From assembly GCA_002379425.1 (NCBI GenBank), contig DFTH01000013.1, positions 14,407 to 78,406 of the forward strand: a DNA stretch of 64,000 nucleotides. The letters are read 5' to 3'. The DNA is from Prevotella sp. UBA4217. Its GTDB lineage: Bacteria; Bacteroidota; Bacteroidia; Bacteroidales; Bacteroidaceae. Within the stretch, counting starts at the first letter, position 1. Each line of letters begins with the position of its first letter. Below are positions 35,090 through 43,156 of this stretch, in pieces. Under the pieces are notes generated by a model, which saw only the letters and a program-made list of their open reading frames with translations, did no database searches and had not been told where the DNA came from. The translations under genes were made by a program, and so were the position numbers.

Positions 35090-35227
35090 TTACTCTTCTG
35101 TGGGTCCATTCCATTGATAGTCGTTCAGATTTCCGCTACCGGCCAGCAACTGCGGCTGGCGCCTCAATAACACGACCTTCATCGAAGGCTTCTCGTACTT
35201 TCGTCTCAATTCTTTTACTTTTGACAT
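35090..35227 (-). CDS. Small peptide with LLAGSG motif, 45 aa
   Basis: MSKVKELRRKYEKPSMKVV then LLRRQPQLLAGSGNLNDYQW and NGPTEE. Short basic peptides of the form KPxxxVVxLxxQxxLLAGSG are recurrent before lipoprotein genes in Prevotella. Their role is not known to me. I chose the ATG at 35227 because the longer frame (35278) would begin at or before the transcription start implied by the -7 box at 35283-35290. There is a 25-bp gap to the fimbrillin-like gene. The LLAGSG segment looks superficially like a double-glycine-type leader, which is speculation. Confidence 0.55.
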   Translation of the reverse strand: MSKVKELRRKYEKPSMKVVLLRRQPQLLAGSGNLNDYQWNGPTEE

Positions 35228-35282
35228 TTTTAAAATGTTTTTATTGATTCTTATTAATGAATTTTCCCTCTTTTTCACGGCA

Positions 35283-35290
35283 CAAAGATA
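35283..35290 (-). promoter_or_regulatory. -7 box (TATCTTTG) of the peptide/lipoprotein operon
   Basis: TAnnTTTG match 55 bases before the ATG at 35227. Confidence 0.6.
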
Positions 35291-35410
35291 TAAAGAATTC
35301 TGTTAAATTGTGTACCCCTCCCCCTAAATAGTGTTAATCTGATTCGAAAATATCATAGGGAGGCATAAACGGTACGCCTTACGCGCGGGCGCGGTAGTAG
35401 GGAAAAGCCG

Positions 35411-35481
35411 AAAATACGTGTCCTACCTGTCCTACGTGTCCACGGCGCAGGGACAGATGGGACAGGTGGGACATGTATTTT
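35411..35481. repeat. Large hairpin made of 9-bp units
   Basis: 31-base arms (35411-35441 and 35451-35481) pair around a 9-base loop. Each arm is itself a 9-bp-period array (TGTCCTACC type and GGGACAGGT type). Most mismatches would be G-U pairs in one RNA strand. It lies in the 430-bp gap before lpd's 3' end. Confidence 0.85.
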
Positions 35482-35549
35482 CTGGATAAGACAACTATAC
35501 TATAAAAGGCACTCTATTTTCGGGAAAGGAGGTACTCTACTCAAGAAAA

Positions 35550-35633
35550 GAGCCTCTTTAGCAACGTGAGGAGCCTCTTTACGAAAATGAGAAGGCTCTT
35601 TACGAACGTGAGGAGCCTCCTCAGTTCCGTAAA
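35550..35633. repeat. Four 21-bp tandem units
   Basis: GAGCCTCTTTAGCAACGTGA-like units start at 35550, 35571, 35592 and 35613. Read on plus they give SLFTNVR-type heptapeptides, but no convincing gene exists. The gap 35300-35730 holds this, the hairpin and nothing else recognised. Confidence 0.85.
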
Positions 35634-35730
35634 GTGCCTTCTCATTTTGTTCCCAAGCCTTGGGAATTCAGGAAAGAGCCTTCCTATTCAGGAAAAGTGC
35701 CCTCGCGCGCGAAGGAGTTTCGTCCCGCTG

Positions 35731-37011
35731 TTACTGTGTCAGTATTTCCGAGAGGGTCGGATGGATGTGCACCATGTCGGCCAGTTCGCTAAGGGTGGTA
35801 TGCTTGCACATCAGGACAGACACCTCCTGCACGATGTCGGCGGCATGGGCACCGTAGGCGTGACAGCCCAGGATGAGTCCGTCGTCGGGCGAGGCGAAGA
35901 GTTTCAGCATGCCTTCCGTCTTGCCCATGGCCAGCGCCTTGCCGTTGGCACGCCAGAAGGACTTGCGGCAGACGTAGGGGATGCCTTGTTCCTTCAACTG
36001 GTCTTCCGTAGGTCCGACGCAGGCGGCCTCGGGCTCGGTGAAGATGGCGGCGGGCATGATGTCGAAGCGGATGCCGTCCGTCTTGCCCAAGATATGGTTG
36101 ACGGCGCGGACGGCCTGCATCTCCGCAGCGTGGGCCAGCATCTGACGACCGTTGCAGTCGCCGATGGCGTAGATAGTTGAGAGTTGAGGGTTGAGGGTTG
36201 CGCGCGGCTGTAGGTCGAGCATGAAGTTGTCATCCACGGGGATGGAGCCGTTGGGGGCGAGGGTGATGACGAGAGATTCGAGGCCGAGGCCCTCGGTGCG
36301 GGGCTTGCGGCCGGTGGCCATCAGGATCACGTCGGCCTCGACGCTCTCCAACTGCCCTTTCTTGTCCTCGAAGCGCACCTCACCATCCGCAATCTCCTTC
36401 ACGGCGCACTGCATGTTGAAGGTGATGCCCTCGCCCATCATCTGCTTCCGCAGGCGCTTGGCGATGTCGCTGTCAAGAGCGGGAAGGCACTCCTTGAGAT
36501 ACTCTATCACCGTCACCTCCGAACCAAAGCGGTTGAACACCGAGGCAAACTCCATGCCGATGACGCCTGCCCCGATGATGACGAGTTTCTTCGGAAGGGT
36601 CTCAAGTGCCAGCAGTCCTGTGGAATCCACGACACGAGGGCTGGTCCTGGCGCCCTCGATGGGGAGCCACTTCGTCTCGGAACCCGTGGCGATAATGATA
36701 TTGGGAGAGGGAGAAGGGAGGAGGGAGAGTAACGAGGCACGGGAACGGACGAGGGTGATGTTGGGGTGAGAGAGGATGCCCTCCACACCTGTACGGAGTT
36801 GAGCCACGACGGAAGCCATGCGCCCGCGGGCCTCATCCAACGAAGCACTATGGACGTAGGTCTTCGTGGGGATGCAACCGACGTTCAGGCAGGTACCCCC
36901 TACCTCGCCCTCCTCGTAGATCGTGACCTTCAGGCCTTGTTTGGCAGCATATTCAGCAGCGCGGTAGCCTCCCGGGCCCGCACCGATGATGATAAGATCG
37001 GGAGAGTTCAT
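35731..37011 (-). CDS. lpd: Dihydrolipoyl dehydrogenase (glycine cleavage L protein)
   Basis: A 426-aa FAD enzyme that reoxidises dihydrolipoyl-protein H with NAD. It has FAD motif IIGAGPGGYRAAEYA, redox pair GGTCLNVGCIPTK, NAD motif VIIGAGVIGMEFASVF, FAD motif IYAIGDCNGRQML and C-terminal active-site HIHPTLSE. It is somewhat shorter than typical (460-475 aa). Two heptad arrays are embedded in it (36175-36202, encoding ATLNPQLST, and 36703-36730, encoding LSLLPSPSPN), both on exposed-loop-like positions. It is the last gene of the gcv operon. Its ATG is part of the heptad array at 37005-37044. Confidence 0.93.
   Translation of the reverse strand: MNSPDLIIIGAGPGGYRAAEYAAKQGLKVTIYEEGEVGGTCLNVGCIPTKTYVHSASLDEARGRMASVVAQLRTGVEGILSHPNITLVRSRASLLSLLPSPSPNIIIATGSETKWLPIEGARTSPRVVDSTGLLALETLPKKLVIIGAGVIGMEFASVFNRFGSEVTVIEYLKECLPALDSDIAKRLRKQMMGEGITFNMQCAVKEIADGEVRFEDKKGQLESVEADVILMATGRKPRTEGLGLESLVITLAPNGSIPVDDNFMLDLQPRATLNPQLSTIYAIGDCNGRQMLAHAAEMQAVRAVNHILGKTDGIRFDIMPAAIFTEPEAACVGPTEDQLKEQGIPYVCRKSFWRANGKALAMGKTEGMLKLFASPDDGLILGCHAYGAHAADIVQEVSVLMCKHTTLSELADMVHIHPTLSEILTQ
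36175..36202. repeat. Heptad array AGTTGAG inside lpd
   Basis: Four units (AGTTGAG, AGTTGAG, GGTTGAG, GGTTGCG), just before the IYAIGD motif in the protein. Confidence 0.8.
36703..36730. repeat. Heptad array GGGAGAG inside lpd
   Basis: Four imperfect units (GGGAGAG, GGAGAAG, GGAGGAG, GGAGAGT). Confidence 0.6.
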
Positions 37012-37044
37012 AGTTTATAGTTCATAGTTTATAGTTCATAGTTC
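37005..37044. repeat. Heptad array spanning gcvPB stop to lpd start
   Basis: Alternating AGTTCAT and AGTTTAT units at 7-bp steps, five full plus a partial. On minus the units read ATGAACT, so the lpd start codon and the gcvPB stop (ATGA) are both part of the array. Confidence 0.95.
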
Positions 37045-38442
37045 TGACTGTAACTGTCGGTAGGTGGTGACGGGGTGCTTGGCGGCGAGGACGTCATCGA
37101 CACGGCCGATAGGCGTCGTGTGAGGTGCCGACTTCACCAGTTCGGGATCGGTCTTGGCCTCCTCGGCAATCCGTCGCATCACGGCGATGAAGCCGTCGAG
37201 CGTCTCCTTCGACTCGTTCTCCGTAGGCTCGATCATCAGCGACTCGTGGAAGAGAAGCGGGAAGTAGATCGTAGGCGCATGATAGCCGTAGTCGAGCAGG
37301 CGCTTGGCCACGTCCATCGTGGTGACGCCCGATGTCTTGTCCTTCAGGCCGTCGAACACGAACTCATGGCAGCACGTGGTGTCGATGGGCAGTTCATAGA
37401 CATCCTTCAGCGACTCCTTGATATAGTTGGCATTGAGCGTTGCCAGCGGTCCCACCTCCCTGACATGCTCACGTCCCAGTGAGAGGATATAGGCATACGC
37501 CCGCATCATCACACCGAAGTTGCCATGATAGGGCGACACGAAGGGGAAATACTCCTGCAAGCCCTCGCGCACGCCCACAGGACCAGCGCCCGGGCCTCCT
37601 CCGCCATGCGGGGTAGAGAATGTCTTGTGCAGGTTGATGTGCATCACGTCGAAGCCCATGTCACCAGGGCGGCAGGCACCCAGCATGGGGTTCAGGTTGG
37701 CACCGTCGTAGTACATCAGGCCGCCACAGTCGTGGATGAGCCTGGCTATCTCCGGGATATGTTCCTCGAAGAGCCCGAGGGTATTGGGATTGGTCATCAT
37801 CATCGCGGCGATGGAATCACCCTCTAGGGAGACTAGGCGTTCCAGGTCTTCCAGGTCAACTAAGCCGCGAGGATCGGACTTCACCTCAATGATCTCCAGG
37901 CCGCAGACTGCGGCCGAGGCGGGGTTGGTGCCGTGGGCACTGTCGGGTACGATCACCTTCTTGCGGGCGAGGTCGCCACGCGAACGGTGGTAGTTGTCGA
38001 TGGTCATCAGTCCCGTCAGTTCACCGTGGGCACCGGCGTACGGCTTGAAGGTGAAGTGGGCCAGTCCCGTCAGTGCGCAGAGCGAGCGCTCCAGCAGGGT
38101 GACGACAGCCTGAGCCCCCCGGGCGGTCTGGGCGGGCTGCCTGGGGTGGAGGTTCTGGAACTGCGGCAGGGCCGCCATCTCCTCGTTGATCTTCGGGTTA
38201 TACTTCATCGTACAGGAACCGAGCGGATAGAAGCCCGTATCCACGCCGAAGTTATTATTAGAGAGGTTCGTGTAGTGGCGCACCACCGTCAGTTCGTCGC
38301 ACTCAGGCAGTGCGGCATCCTCCTTGCGGCGGAGTGCCGCTGGCACCTCGTAGCCGGCGAAACTGTTCTTCGGCAGACTGTAGCCCTTGCGCCCTTCTTT
38401 CGAGAGTTCAAAGATCAGGTTTCCGTATAGTCGATTGTTCAT
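37036..38442 (-). CDS. gcvPB: Glycine dehydrogenase (decarboxylating) subunit 2
   Basis: A 468-aa C-terminal half of the split P protein, which carries the PLP cofactor. Seen: [21 protein letters not shown] near residue 65, [13 protein letters not shown], and the PLP lysine region [20 protein letters not shown] near 265. With GcvPA it decarboxylates glycine and transfers aminomethyl to GcvH. A 9-bp array (37824-37863) encodes [16 protein letters not shown]. It sits 29 bp after gcvPA and overlaps the lpd-side heptad array at its stop. Confidence 0.95.
   Translation of the reverse strand: MNNRLYGNLIFELSKEGRKGYSLPKNSFAGYEVPAALRRKEDAALPECDELTVVRHYTNLSNNNFGVDTGFYPLGSCTMKYNPKINEEMAALPQFQNLHPRQPAQTARGAQAVVTLLERSLCALTGLAHFTFKPYAGAHGELTGLMTIDNYHRSRGDLARKKVIVPDSAHGTNPASAAVCGLEIIEVKSDPRGLVDLEDLERLVSLEGDSIAAMMMTNPNTLGLFEEHIPEIARLIHDCGGLMYYDGANLNPMLGACRPGDMGFDVMHINLHKTFSTPHGGGGPGAGPVGVREGLQEYFPFVSPYHGNFGVMMRAYAYILSLGREHVREVGPLATLNANYIKESLKDVYELPIDTTCCHEFVFDGLKDKTSGVTTMDVAKRLLDYGYHAPTIYFPLLFHESLMIEPTENESKETLDGFIAVMRRIAEEAKTDPELVKSAPHTTPIGRVDDVLAAKHPVTTYRQLQSEL
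37824..37863. repeat. 9-bp CTAG-type array in gcvPB
   Basis: CTAG at 37824 and 37833, CCAG at 37842 and 37851, CTAA at 37860, all 9 bp apart. Confidence 0.8.
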
Positions 38443-38471
38443 ATTCTTCTCTGTTTTTGCTTGTCCACTGC

Positions 38472-39791
38472 TTAGATTAAACTTACGAGTTTGTCAATCT
38501 CTTCCTTCGTACGCTTTTCGGTCACGGCGAAGAGGATACCATCCTCCACCAGCACGCCACCGAGGATGCCGGCGTCGATGAAACGCTGATAGAGCGCCTC
38601 GGCATCACCGTCGTACCTCACGAGGAACTCATTGAAGAACGGCTGGTCGTAGGCCAACTGGAAGCGGCCCGTCTTCAGCAGTTCGTCGCAGAGATAGTGG
38701 GCACCGGCGTAGGAACGCTCGGCAGCCTCCCTGAGTCCCTGACGCCCCATCAGCGACATATAGACGGTGACCCATAGAGCCATCAGCGACTGGTTGCTGC
38801 AGATGTTCGACGTGGCCTTCTGGCGACGGATATGCTGCTCACGGGCCTGGAGCGTCAGCACGAAAGCCCGCTGACCACGGCTGTCACGGGTCATGCCCAC
38901 GATACGGCCGGGCATCTTACGGATAAGTTTCTCCGTGCAGCACAGATAGCCGACGTACGGTCCGCCCCACTGCATGGGGATGCCCAGCGACTGTCCGTCG
39001 CCGACAGCAATGTCTGCGCCCCACTCACCAGGCGTCTTCAGCACCGCCAGGTCGGCGGCGACACTATCCATGATCAGGAGTGCCTTCTGACCGTGGCAGG
39101 CCTCGGCAAAGCCCGTATAGTCCTCCACGATGCCGTAGGCATTGGGCTGCTGTACGATGACGCCAGCCACACCATCGAGCGTGGAGAGTTGGGCATGGAG
39201 AGCCGTGAGGTCGGTGACGCCATCCTTCATGGGAACTGTTACCAGTCCGATGCCATGATGCAAGGCGTAAGTGTCGAGCACCCTGCGCGTGTCGGCATTC
39301 AGCGTCGCCGACACCAGCACCTTATCCACCTTCTTGCCTGCGGCCACTGCCATCATCATCGCCTCGGCGGCAGCCGTCGTACCGTCGTACATCGAGGCAT
39401 TGGAGACATCCATGCCCGTCAGTGCGGCCATCATCGACTGATACTCAAAGATGTAGTGGAGCGTACCCTGCGAGATCTCTGCCTGATACGGGGTGTAGGA
39501 AGTCAGGAACTCTGAGCGCGAGAGCAGGTTGGGAATGACGGATGGGGTATAATGGTCATAGACACCATAGCCCGCGAAGCACGTCAGTTGCCTGTTCTGC
39601 GAACCGAGGCACTCGAAGAGTTGGCGCACCTCCAGTTCGCTCATCTCCGAAGGGAGATCGTAGTCGCCCTTGAAGCGGATGCTCTCCGGAATCTGGGCAT
39701 AGAGGTCGCCGAGCGACTCCACGCCCACCTTCTCCAGCATCGCCTTCAGGTCTTCCTCCGTATGTGGAAAATACTTATAATCCATATTCAT
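38472..39791 (-). CDS. gcvPA: Glycine dehydrogenase (decarboxylating) subunit 1
   Basis: A 439-aa N-terminal half of the split P protein. [19 protein letters not shown] and [20 protein letters not shown], with [15 protein letters not shown], are typical of GcvPA. The frame opens at 39815, but the extra residues lie in the inverted repeat at 39803-39882, so I prefer the ATG at 39791. It acts as a heterodimer with GcvPB encoded next. Confidence 0.95.
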   Translation of the reverse strand: MNMDYKYFPHTEEDLKAMLEKVGVESLGDLYAQIPESIRFKGDYDLPSEMSELEVRQLFECLGSQNRQLTCFAGYGVYDHYTPSVIPNLLSRSEFLTSYTPYQAEISQGTLHYIFEYQSMMAALTGMDVSNASMYDGTTAAAEAMMMAVAAGKKVDKVLVSATLNADTRRVLDTYALHHGIGLVTVPMKDGVTDLTALHAQLSTLDGVAGVIVQQPNAYGIVEDYTGFAEACHGQKALLIMDSVAADLAVLKTPGEWGADIAVGDGQSLGIPMQWGGPYVGYLCCTEKLIRKMPGRIVGMTRDSRGQRAFVLTLQAREQHIRRQKATSNICSNQSLMALWVTVYMSLMGRQGLREAAERSYAGAHYLCDELLKTGRFQLAYDQPFFNEFLVRYDGDAEALYQRFIDAGILGGVLVEDGILFAVTEKRTKEEIDKLVSLI

Positions 39792-39802
39792 TCTTTTAAC
39801 GA

Positions 39803-39882
39803 CTACGAATTTCACGAATTAAACTAATTATTCTTTGTAGGATATGCGCAAACATAATTCGTATAATTCGTGTAATTCGTAG
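39803..39882. repeat. Inverted pair of 9-bp-period arms between gcvH and gcvPA
   Basis: CTACGAATTTCACGAATTA (39803-39821) and TAATTCGTGTAATTCGTAG (39864-39882) are complementary at 18 of 19 positions. Each arm is built of AATTCGTnn units. Confidence 0.9.
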
Positions 39883-39890
39883 TTTTTAAT

Positions 39891-40271
39891 TTACTTTTCG
39901 CAGAAGGCTTCGTAGGCTTTGGCATCCATGAGGGTGCCAAGTTCTGCCTTGTCGGAGAGTTGCACCTTGATGATCCAGTTCTCGTAAGCATCCTCGTTGA
40001 TCAACTCGGGCTGGTCCTCGAGGGCCTCGTTGACCTCCACGACCGTACCACTGACGGGTGACATCAGTTCCGAGGCGGCCTTCGTGCTCTCCACGGCACC
40101 GAACTCCTCACCAGCCTCTACCTCATCATCCACCTCCGGCATATCAACATAGACCACGGCGCCCAGGGCTGCCTGCGCATAGTCCGTAATACCGATGAAA
40201 CCATAGTCACCTTCTACTCTGATATATTCGTGCGACTCCGAGTAGTAGAGTCCTTCCATAACCTTTGCCAT
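39891..40271 (-). CDS. gcvH: Glycine cleavage system H protein
   Basis: A 126-aa lipoyl carrier. HEYIRVEGDYGFIGITDYAQ near the N terminus and EFGAVESTKAASELMSPVSG with the lipoyl lysine (in ESTKA) near residue 63 match GcvH. It shuttles the aminomethyl group from P to T protein. The gap to gcvPA contains the inverted 9-bp repeat. Lipoylation is probably served by LplA encoded two genes upstream. Confidence 0.96.
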   Translation of the reverse strand: MAKVMEGLYYSESHEYIRVEGDYGFIGITDYAQAALGAVVYVDMPEVDDEVEAGEEFGAVESTKAASELMSPVSGTVVEVNEALEDQPELINEDAYENWIIKVQLSDKAELGTLMDAKAYEAFCEK

Positions 40272-40302
40272 AATATCTTAATTATTATATTCTTTAATTA
40301 TT

Positions 40303-41409
40303 TCATTTTTTATACCGTTTGCTATAGAACTGCTTCCTGACCACCTTGCCCGGGAAGACCTTCTTACGGATCTGTATCTGCACCTCAGTGTCAAGTGCGG
40401 CATACTGCGCATCAACCAGTGCCATGCAGACACTCTTGTCCGTCGAGAGCGTGTGGTAGCCGGTGGTCACCTCACCGATAGGCTCACCTTCCATGTTGAG
40501 GACGGTATAGCCATGACGGGGGATGGCCCTGTCGGCGAGTTCGATGCCGACGAGTCTCCTGGCAGGTCCTTCCGCCTTCTGCTTAGCCAGTGCCTCCTTG
40601 CCGATGAACTCCGCCTTGTCGAGTTTCACGAACATCCCCAGTCCTGCCATGATCGGGGTGATCTCCTCGGAGAGTTCATCGCCATAGAGCGGCAGTCCGA
40701 CCTCGAAGCGCAGGGTGTCGCGACAGCCCAGTCCACAGGCCTGCACGCCCGCAGCGATCAGTTTGTCCCAACAGTCGCGGATGAAGTCGTGAGCGCCATA
40801 GACCTCGAACCCGTCCTCACCGGTGTAGCCAGTGCGGGAGATGATGCAAGGCGTGAGGAGCGACTTACAAGTATAAAACGCCATGTCAGCGCAGGGGATG
40901 CCGAGCACGCGCTCCATCACATCCTCCGCCTCGGGTCCCTGCACGGCGATCTGTCCGTAGAGATCACTGCGGTTCTGGAGGTCGATGTCGAAGCCTTTCG
41001 CCTGCTCCTGCATCCAGGCCCAGTCCTTGTCGATGTTCGCGGCATTGATCACGAGGAAGTAATCATTCTCCCCCATCACATAGACCAACAGGTCATCCAC
41101 GGTACCACCATCCTCGTAGCACATCATGCCATAGAAGATCTTTCCCACGGGTGCGCCTGCCACGTCGTTGGTGAAGATGTGCTGCACATAGCGCTCCGCA
41201 TCCTTACCCTGCACGGTGACCTCACCCATGTGGGAGACATCGAAGAGGCCGACATGCTCGCGGACGGCCAAATGCTCCTGTGCGATACCCACATACTGGA
41301 TGGGCATCTCGAAGCCACCGAAGGGCGACATGAAGGCACCCAGAGAGACGTGCTTGTCGAAAAGACAAGTACGTTTTTCCTTTTTTTGTAATTCTTGTCT
41401 TATTGCCAT
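40303..41409 (-). CDS. gcvT: Glycine cleavage system T protein (aminomethyltransferase)
   Basis: A 368-aa THF-dependent enzyme releasing ammonia and forming methylene-THF from aminomethyl-lipoyl GcvH. Seen: MSPFGGFEMPIQY, FDVSHMGEVTVQGKD, the folate-region SRTGYTGEDGFEVYG, DTLRFEVGLPLYG and GMFVKLDK. It is full length. It is the first gcv gene, after lplA, all on minus. Confidence 0.96.
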   Translation of the reverse strand: MAIRQELQKKEKRTCLFDKHVSLGAFMSPFGGFEMPIQYVGIAQEHLAVREHVGLFDVSHMGEVTVQGKDAERYVQHIFTNDVAGAPVGKIFYGMMCYEDGGTVDDLLVYVMGENDYFLVINAANIDKDWAWMQEQAKGFDIDLQNRSDLYGQIAVQGPEAEDVMERVLGIPCADMAFYTCKSLLTPCIISRTGYTGEDGFEVYGAHDFIRDCWDKLIAAGVQACGLGCRDTLRFEVGLPLYGDELSEEITPIMAGLGMFVKLDKAEFIGKEALAKQKAEGPARRLVGIELADRAIPRHGYTVLNMEGEPIGEVTTGYHTLSTDKSVCMALVDAQYAALDTEVQIQIRKKVFPGKVVRKQFYSKRYKK

Positions 41410-41429
41410 AGGCTAAAGTAATAAATAGG

Positions 41430-42137
41430 TTATAATATTTTGATAAAATCTTCCTGTAAATAGGTCTGTTCGATAGTTCCGATCCTTGTCACCTCCTCCT
41501 GCGTCAATATCCGCTCCCCTGTACAGAGCGTCTCCCTGATCAATGATTTCAACTGTTCCAGGCTCAGTGGGGTATGCTCCTTCAGCAGTGTGATGCGCTG
41601 GCGCACGCTCCCAATGCCCCTCGCCTGCAGTTTCTCATGACCGGGTGTGATGGCGTTCTCTATATGCGCCATGTTGGTGTCGTAGAGCATCGTACTATGG
41701 ACAATACTCCTGCCGGCCAGGTGGTAGCAGGCCGTACCACACACCTTCCTGTCGCCAATCATGATGTCATTATGGCTCGTGCCGGTGGCCTCCACGCCTG
41801 CCTTGCGCAGCACCAGCAGTACCATGTTGACAAACTTGTTAAAGGCGAAGCCCACATTGTCGCCTTCCGTCATGTACGAGAGCATCAGGTTGTCCATGTC
41901 GGCATAGACACAGCCGCCCCCGCTCTTACGGCGATACATCCTGATGCCATGCTCGCGACAATAAGGTATGTTCACCTCATTCTCTACCACCTGGTTGCGC
42001 CCGAAGATCACGCTCGGCTCCACCTGCCAGAAGAAGAAGCAGTCTGGCTCGTCGATATGGCGGGCAACGTATTCCTCCATGGCCAGATAGAAGGCAAGAC
42101 CACGGGTTTCAGCAGATGGTAAAGATATGAACTTCAT
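41430..42137 (-). CDS. lplA: Lipoate-protein ligase
   Basis: A 235-aa cytoplasmic enzyme that attaches lipoate to acceptor domains. Seen: AMEEYVARH, PSVIFGRNQVVENEVN, the lipoyl-binding RRKSGGGCVYADMDNLM, NDIMIGDRKVCGTACY and STMLYDTNM. It lacks the long C-terminal accessory domain of E. coli LplA, as in short-type ligases. Its position directly before gcvT-gcvH suggests GcvH is its main target. Confidence 0.88.
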   Translation of the reverse strand: MKFISLPSAETRGLAFYLAMEEYVARHIDEPDCFFFWQVEPSVIFGRNQVVENEVNIPYCREHGIRMYRRKSGGGCVYADMDNLMLSYMTEGDNVGFAFNKFVNMVLLVLRKAGVEATGTSHNDIMIGDRKVCGTACYHLAGRSIVHSTMLYDTNMAHIENAITPGHEKLQARGIGSVRQRITLLKEHTPLSLEQLKSLIRETLCTGERILTQEEVTRIGTIEQTYLQEDFIKIL

Positions 42138-42155
42138 ATTTCAAACAGTAAGATA

Positions 42156-43067
42156 TCATCCCTGGAGGAAGCGCAGTTCGGCCTCGAGCATCTCCAGTTT
42201 CCGCATACGATACCCGGCTTCACGAGCCATCTCGATGGGACGGGTGTAGAGATAGTGGATCTCCATAGGCCGGTGGAAGTCGTAATCGAGTTTCATCGAT
42301 GGACTATAGGGGGTCATGTGGTCCGTCATATCAATCATCTTCTCCACGAACGCCTCGTCAACGCCCTCGACACCCAAGGCCCGGGAGGCCTCAACGACCT
42401 CCATCATCAGGTCGCGGATCAGTTGACGGGTGGCGGGATTCTTCAACAGCAGGTCAGTACGCGTGTTCAGGGCCACCGTCATCCCGTTGAACGGCATGTT
42501 CCACACCGCCTTTTTCCAACGGGCCTCGTCGTATGGCACTGAGGCCGCCTGGATGCCGGCTTTTGTAAAATCATTTAGGATACTGTTGAACAGCGCCTCA
42601 TCCCTACAGGAATAGTTAGCCAGATTGATGCTGCCATAGCACTGATGATTCACGCGCCCCGGCTCCGTCTTGGCAGAGCAGATAAACGCCAGACCGCCTA
42701 TCAATTGCAGTTGCGGGAACATCTGCTGCACGTCGTACTCCACCCCGATGCCATTCTGGATCAGCACCACCACAGTGTTCTCATGGAGCAGTGGCGGGAG
42801 TAGTTCGGGAAGCAGGTGATTGTTGGTTGTTTTCAAGCCCACGACCACCACGTCGCACGTCGGCATGTCGGTCGGATTCTTATAGACGTTTACGTGATCC
42901 AGATGGAAAGAGCCGTCGCAGGAATCCACCTGCATGCCACGCTCCTTGACAAACTGATAATCGCTATGCGAGAGGAAATGAACCTCCTGCCCGCTGTATG
43001 CCAACTTACTCCCATAGAAGCCGCCAATGGCTCCCACTCCAATAATTCCGTAGGTCATCTTTTTCAC
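42156..43067 (-). CDS. panE: 2-Dehydropantoate 2-reductase family protein
   Basis: A 303-aa NADPH oxidoreductase of the ApbA/PanE family: Rossmann GIIGVGAIGGFYGSKLAYSG, VVVGLKTTNNHLLPELL, LIQNGIGVEYDV, and the C-terminal helical domain with RWKKAVWNMPFNGMTVAL carrying the catalytic-lysine region. It would reduce ketopantoate to pantoate for CoA synthesis, but the family includes other ketoacid reductases. It leads the lplA-gcv run. A -7 box is at 43088-43095. Confidence 0.8.
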   Translation of the reverse strand: MKKMTYGIIGVGAIGGFYGSKLAYSGQEVHFLSHSDYQFVKERGMQVDSCDGSFHLDHVNVYKNPTDMPTCDVVVVGLKTTNNHLLPELLPPLLHENTVVVLIQNGIGVEYDVQQMFPQLQLIGGLAFICSAKTEPGRVNHQCYGSINLANYSCRDEALFNSILNDFTKAGIQAASVPYDEARWKKAVWNMPFNGMTVALNTRTDLLLKNPATRQLIRDLMMEVVEASRALGVEGVDEAFVEKMIDMTDHMTPYSPSMKLDYDFHRPMEIHYLYTRPIEMAREAGYRMRKLEMLEAELRFLQG

Positions 43068-43087
43068 TGATTTCTAAATTATCGCTG

Positions 43088-43095
43088 CAAAATTA
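43088..43095 (-). promoter_or_regulatory. -7 box (TAATTTTG) of the panE-gcv run
   Basis: TAnnTTTG match 20 bases before the ATG. No other -7 box was noticed before gcvT, so it may drive the whole run. Confidence 0.5.
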
Positions 43096-43104
43096 ATGAA
43101 TTTT

Positions 43105-43135
43105 TTTGTAATTTGGTAAAAAAATCCTATCTTTG
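43105..43135 (+). promoter_or_regulatory. -33/-7 promoter of dxs
   Basis: TTTG at 43105-43108, 19-base spacer, then TATCTTTG at 43128-43135: a full match to the Bacteroidetes consensus, 21 bases before the GTG. Confidence 0.8.
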
Positions 43136-43156
43136 CACCAAAATATGACAATATAA

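Noticed and set aside
35566..36180. 204-codon plus frame starting in the 21-bp repeats
   Set aside because: Most of it is antisense to lpd. Only the repeat part is novel and there is no promoter or homologous signature.
41410..43088. Glycine riboswitch before the gcv genes
   Set aside because: The gaps before gcvT (20 bp) and panE (20-base leader) are too short to hold one.
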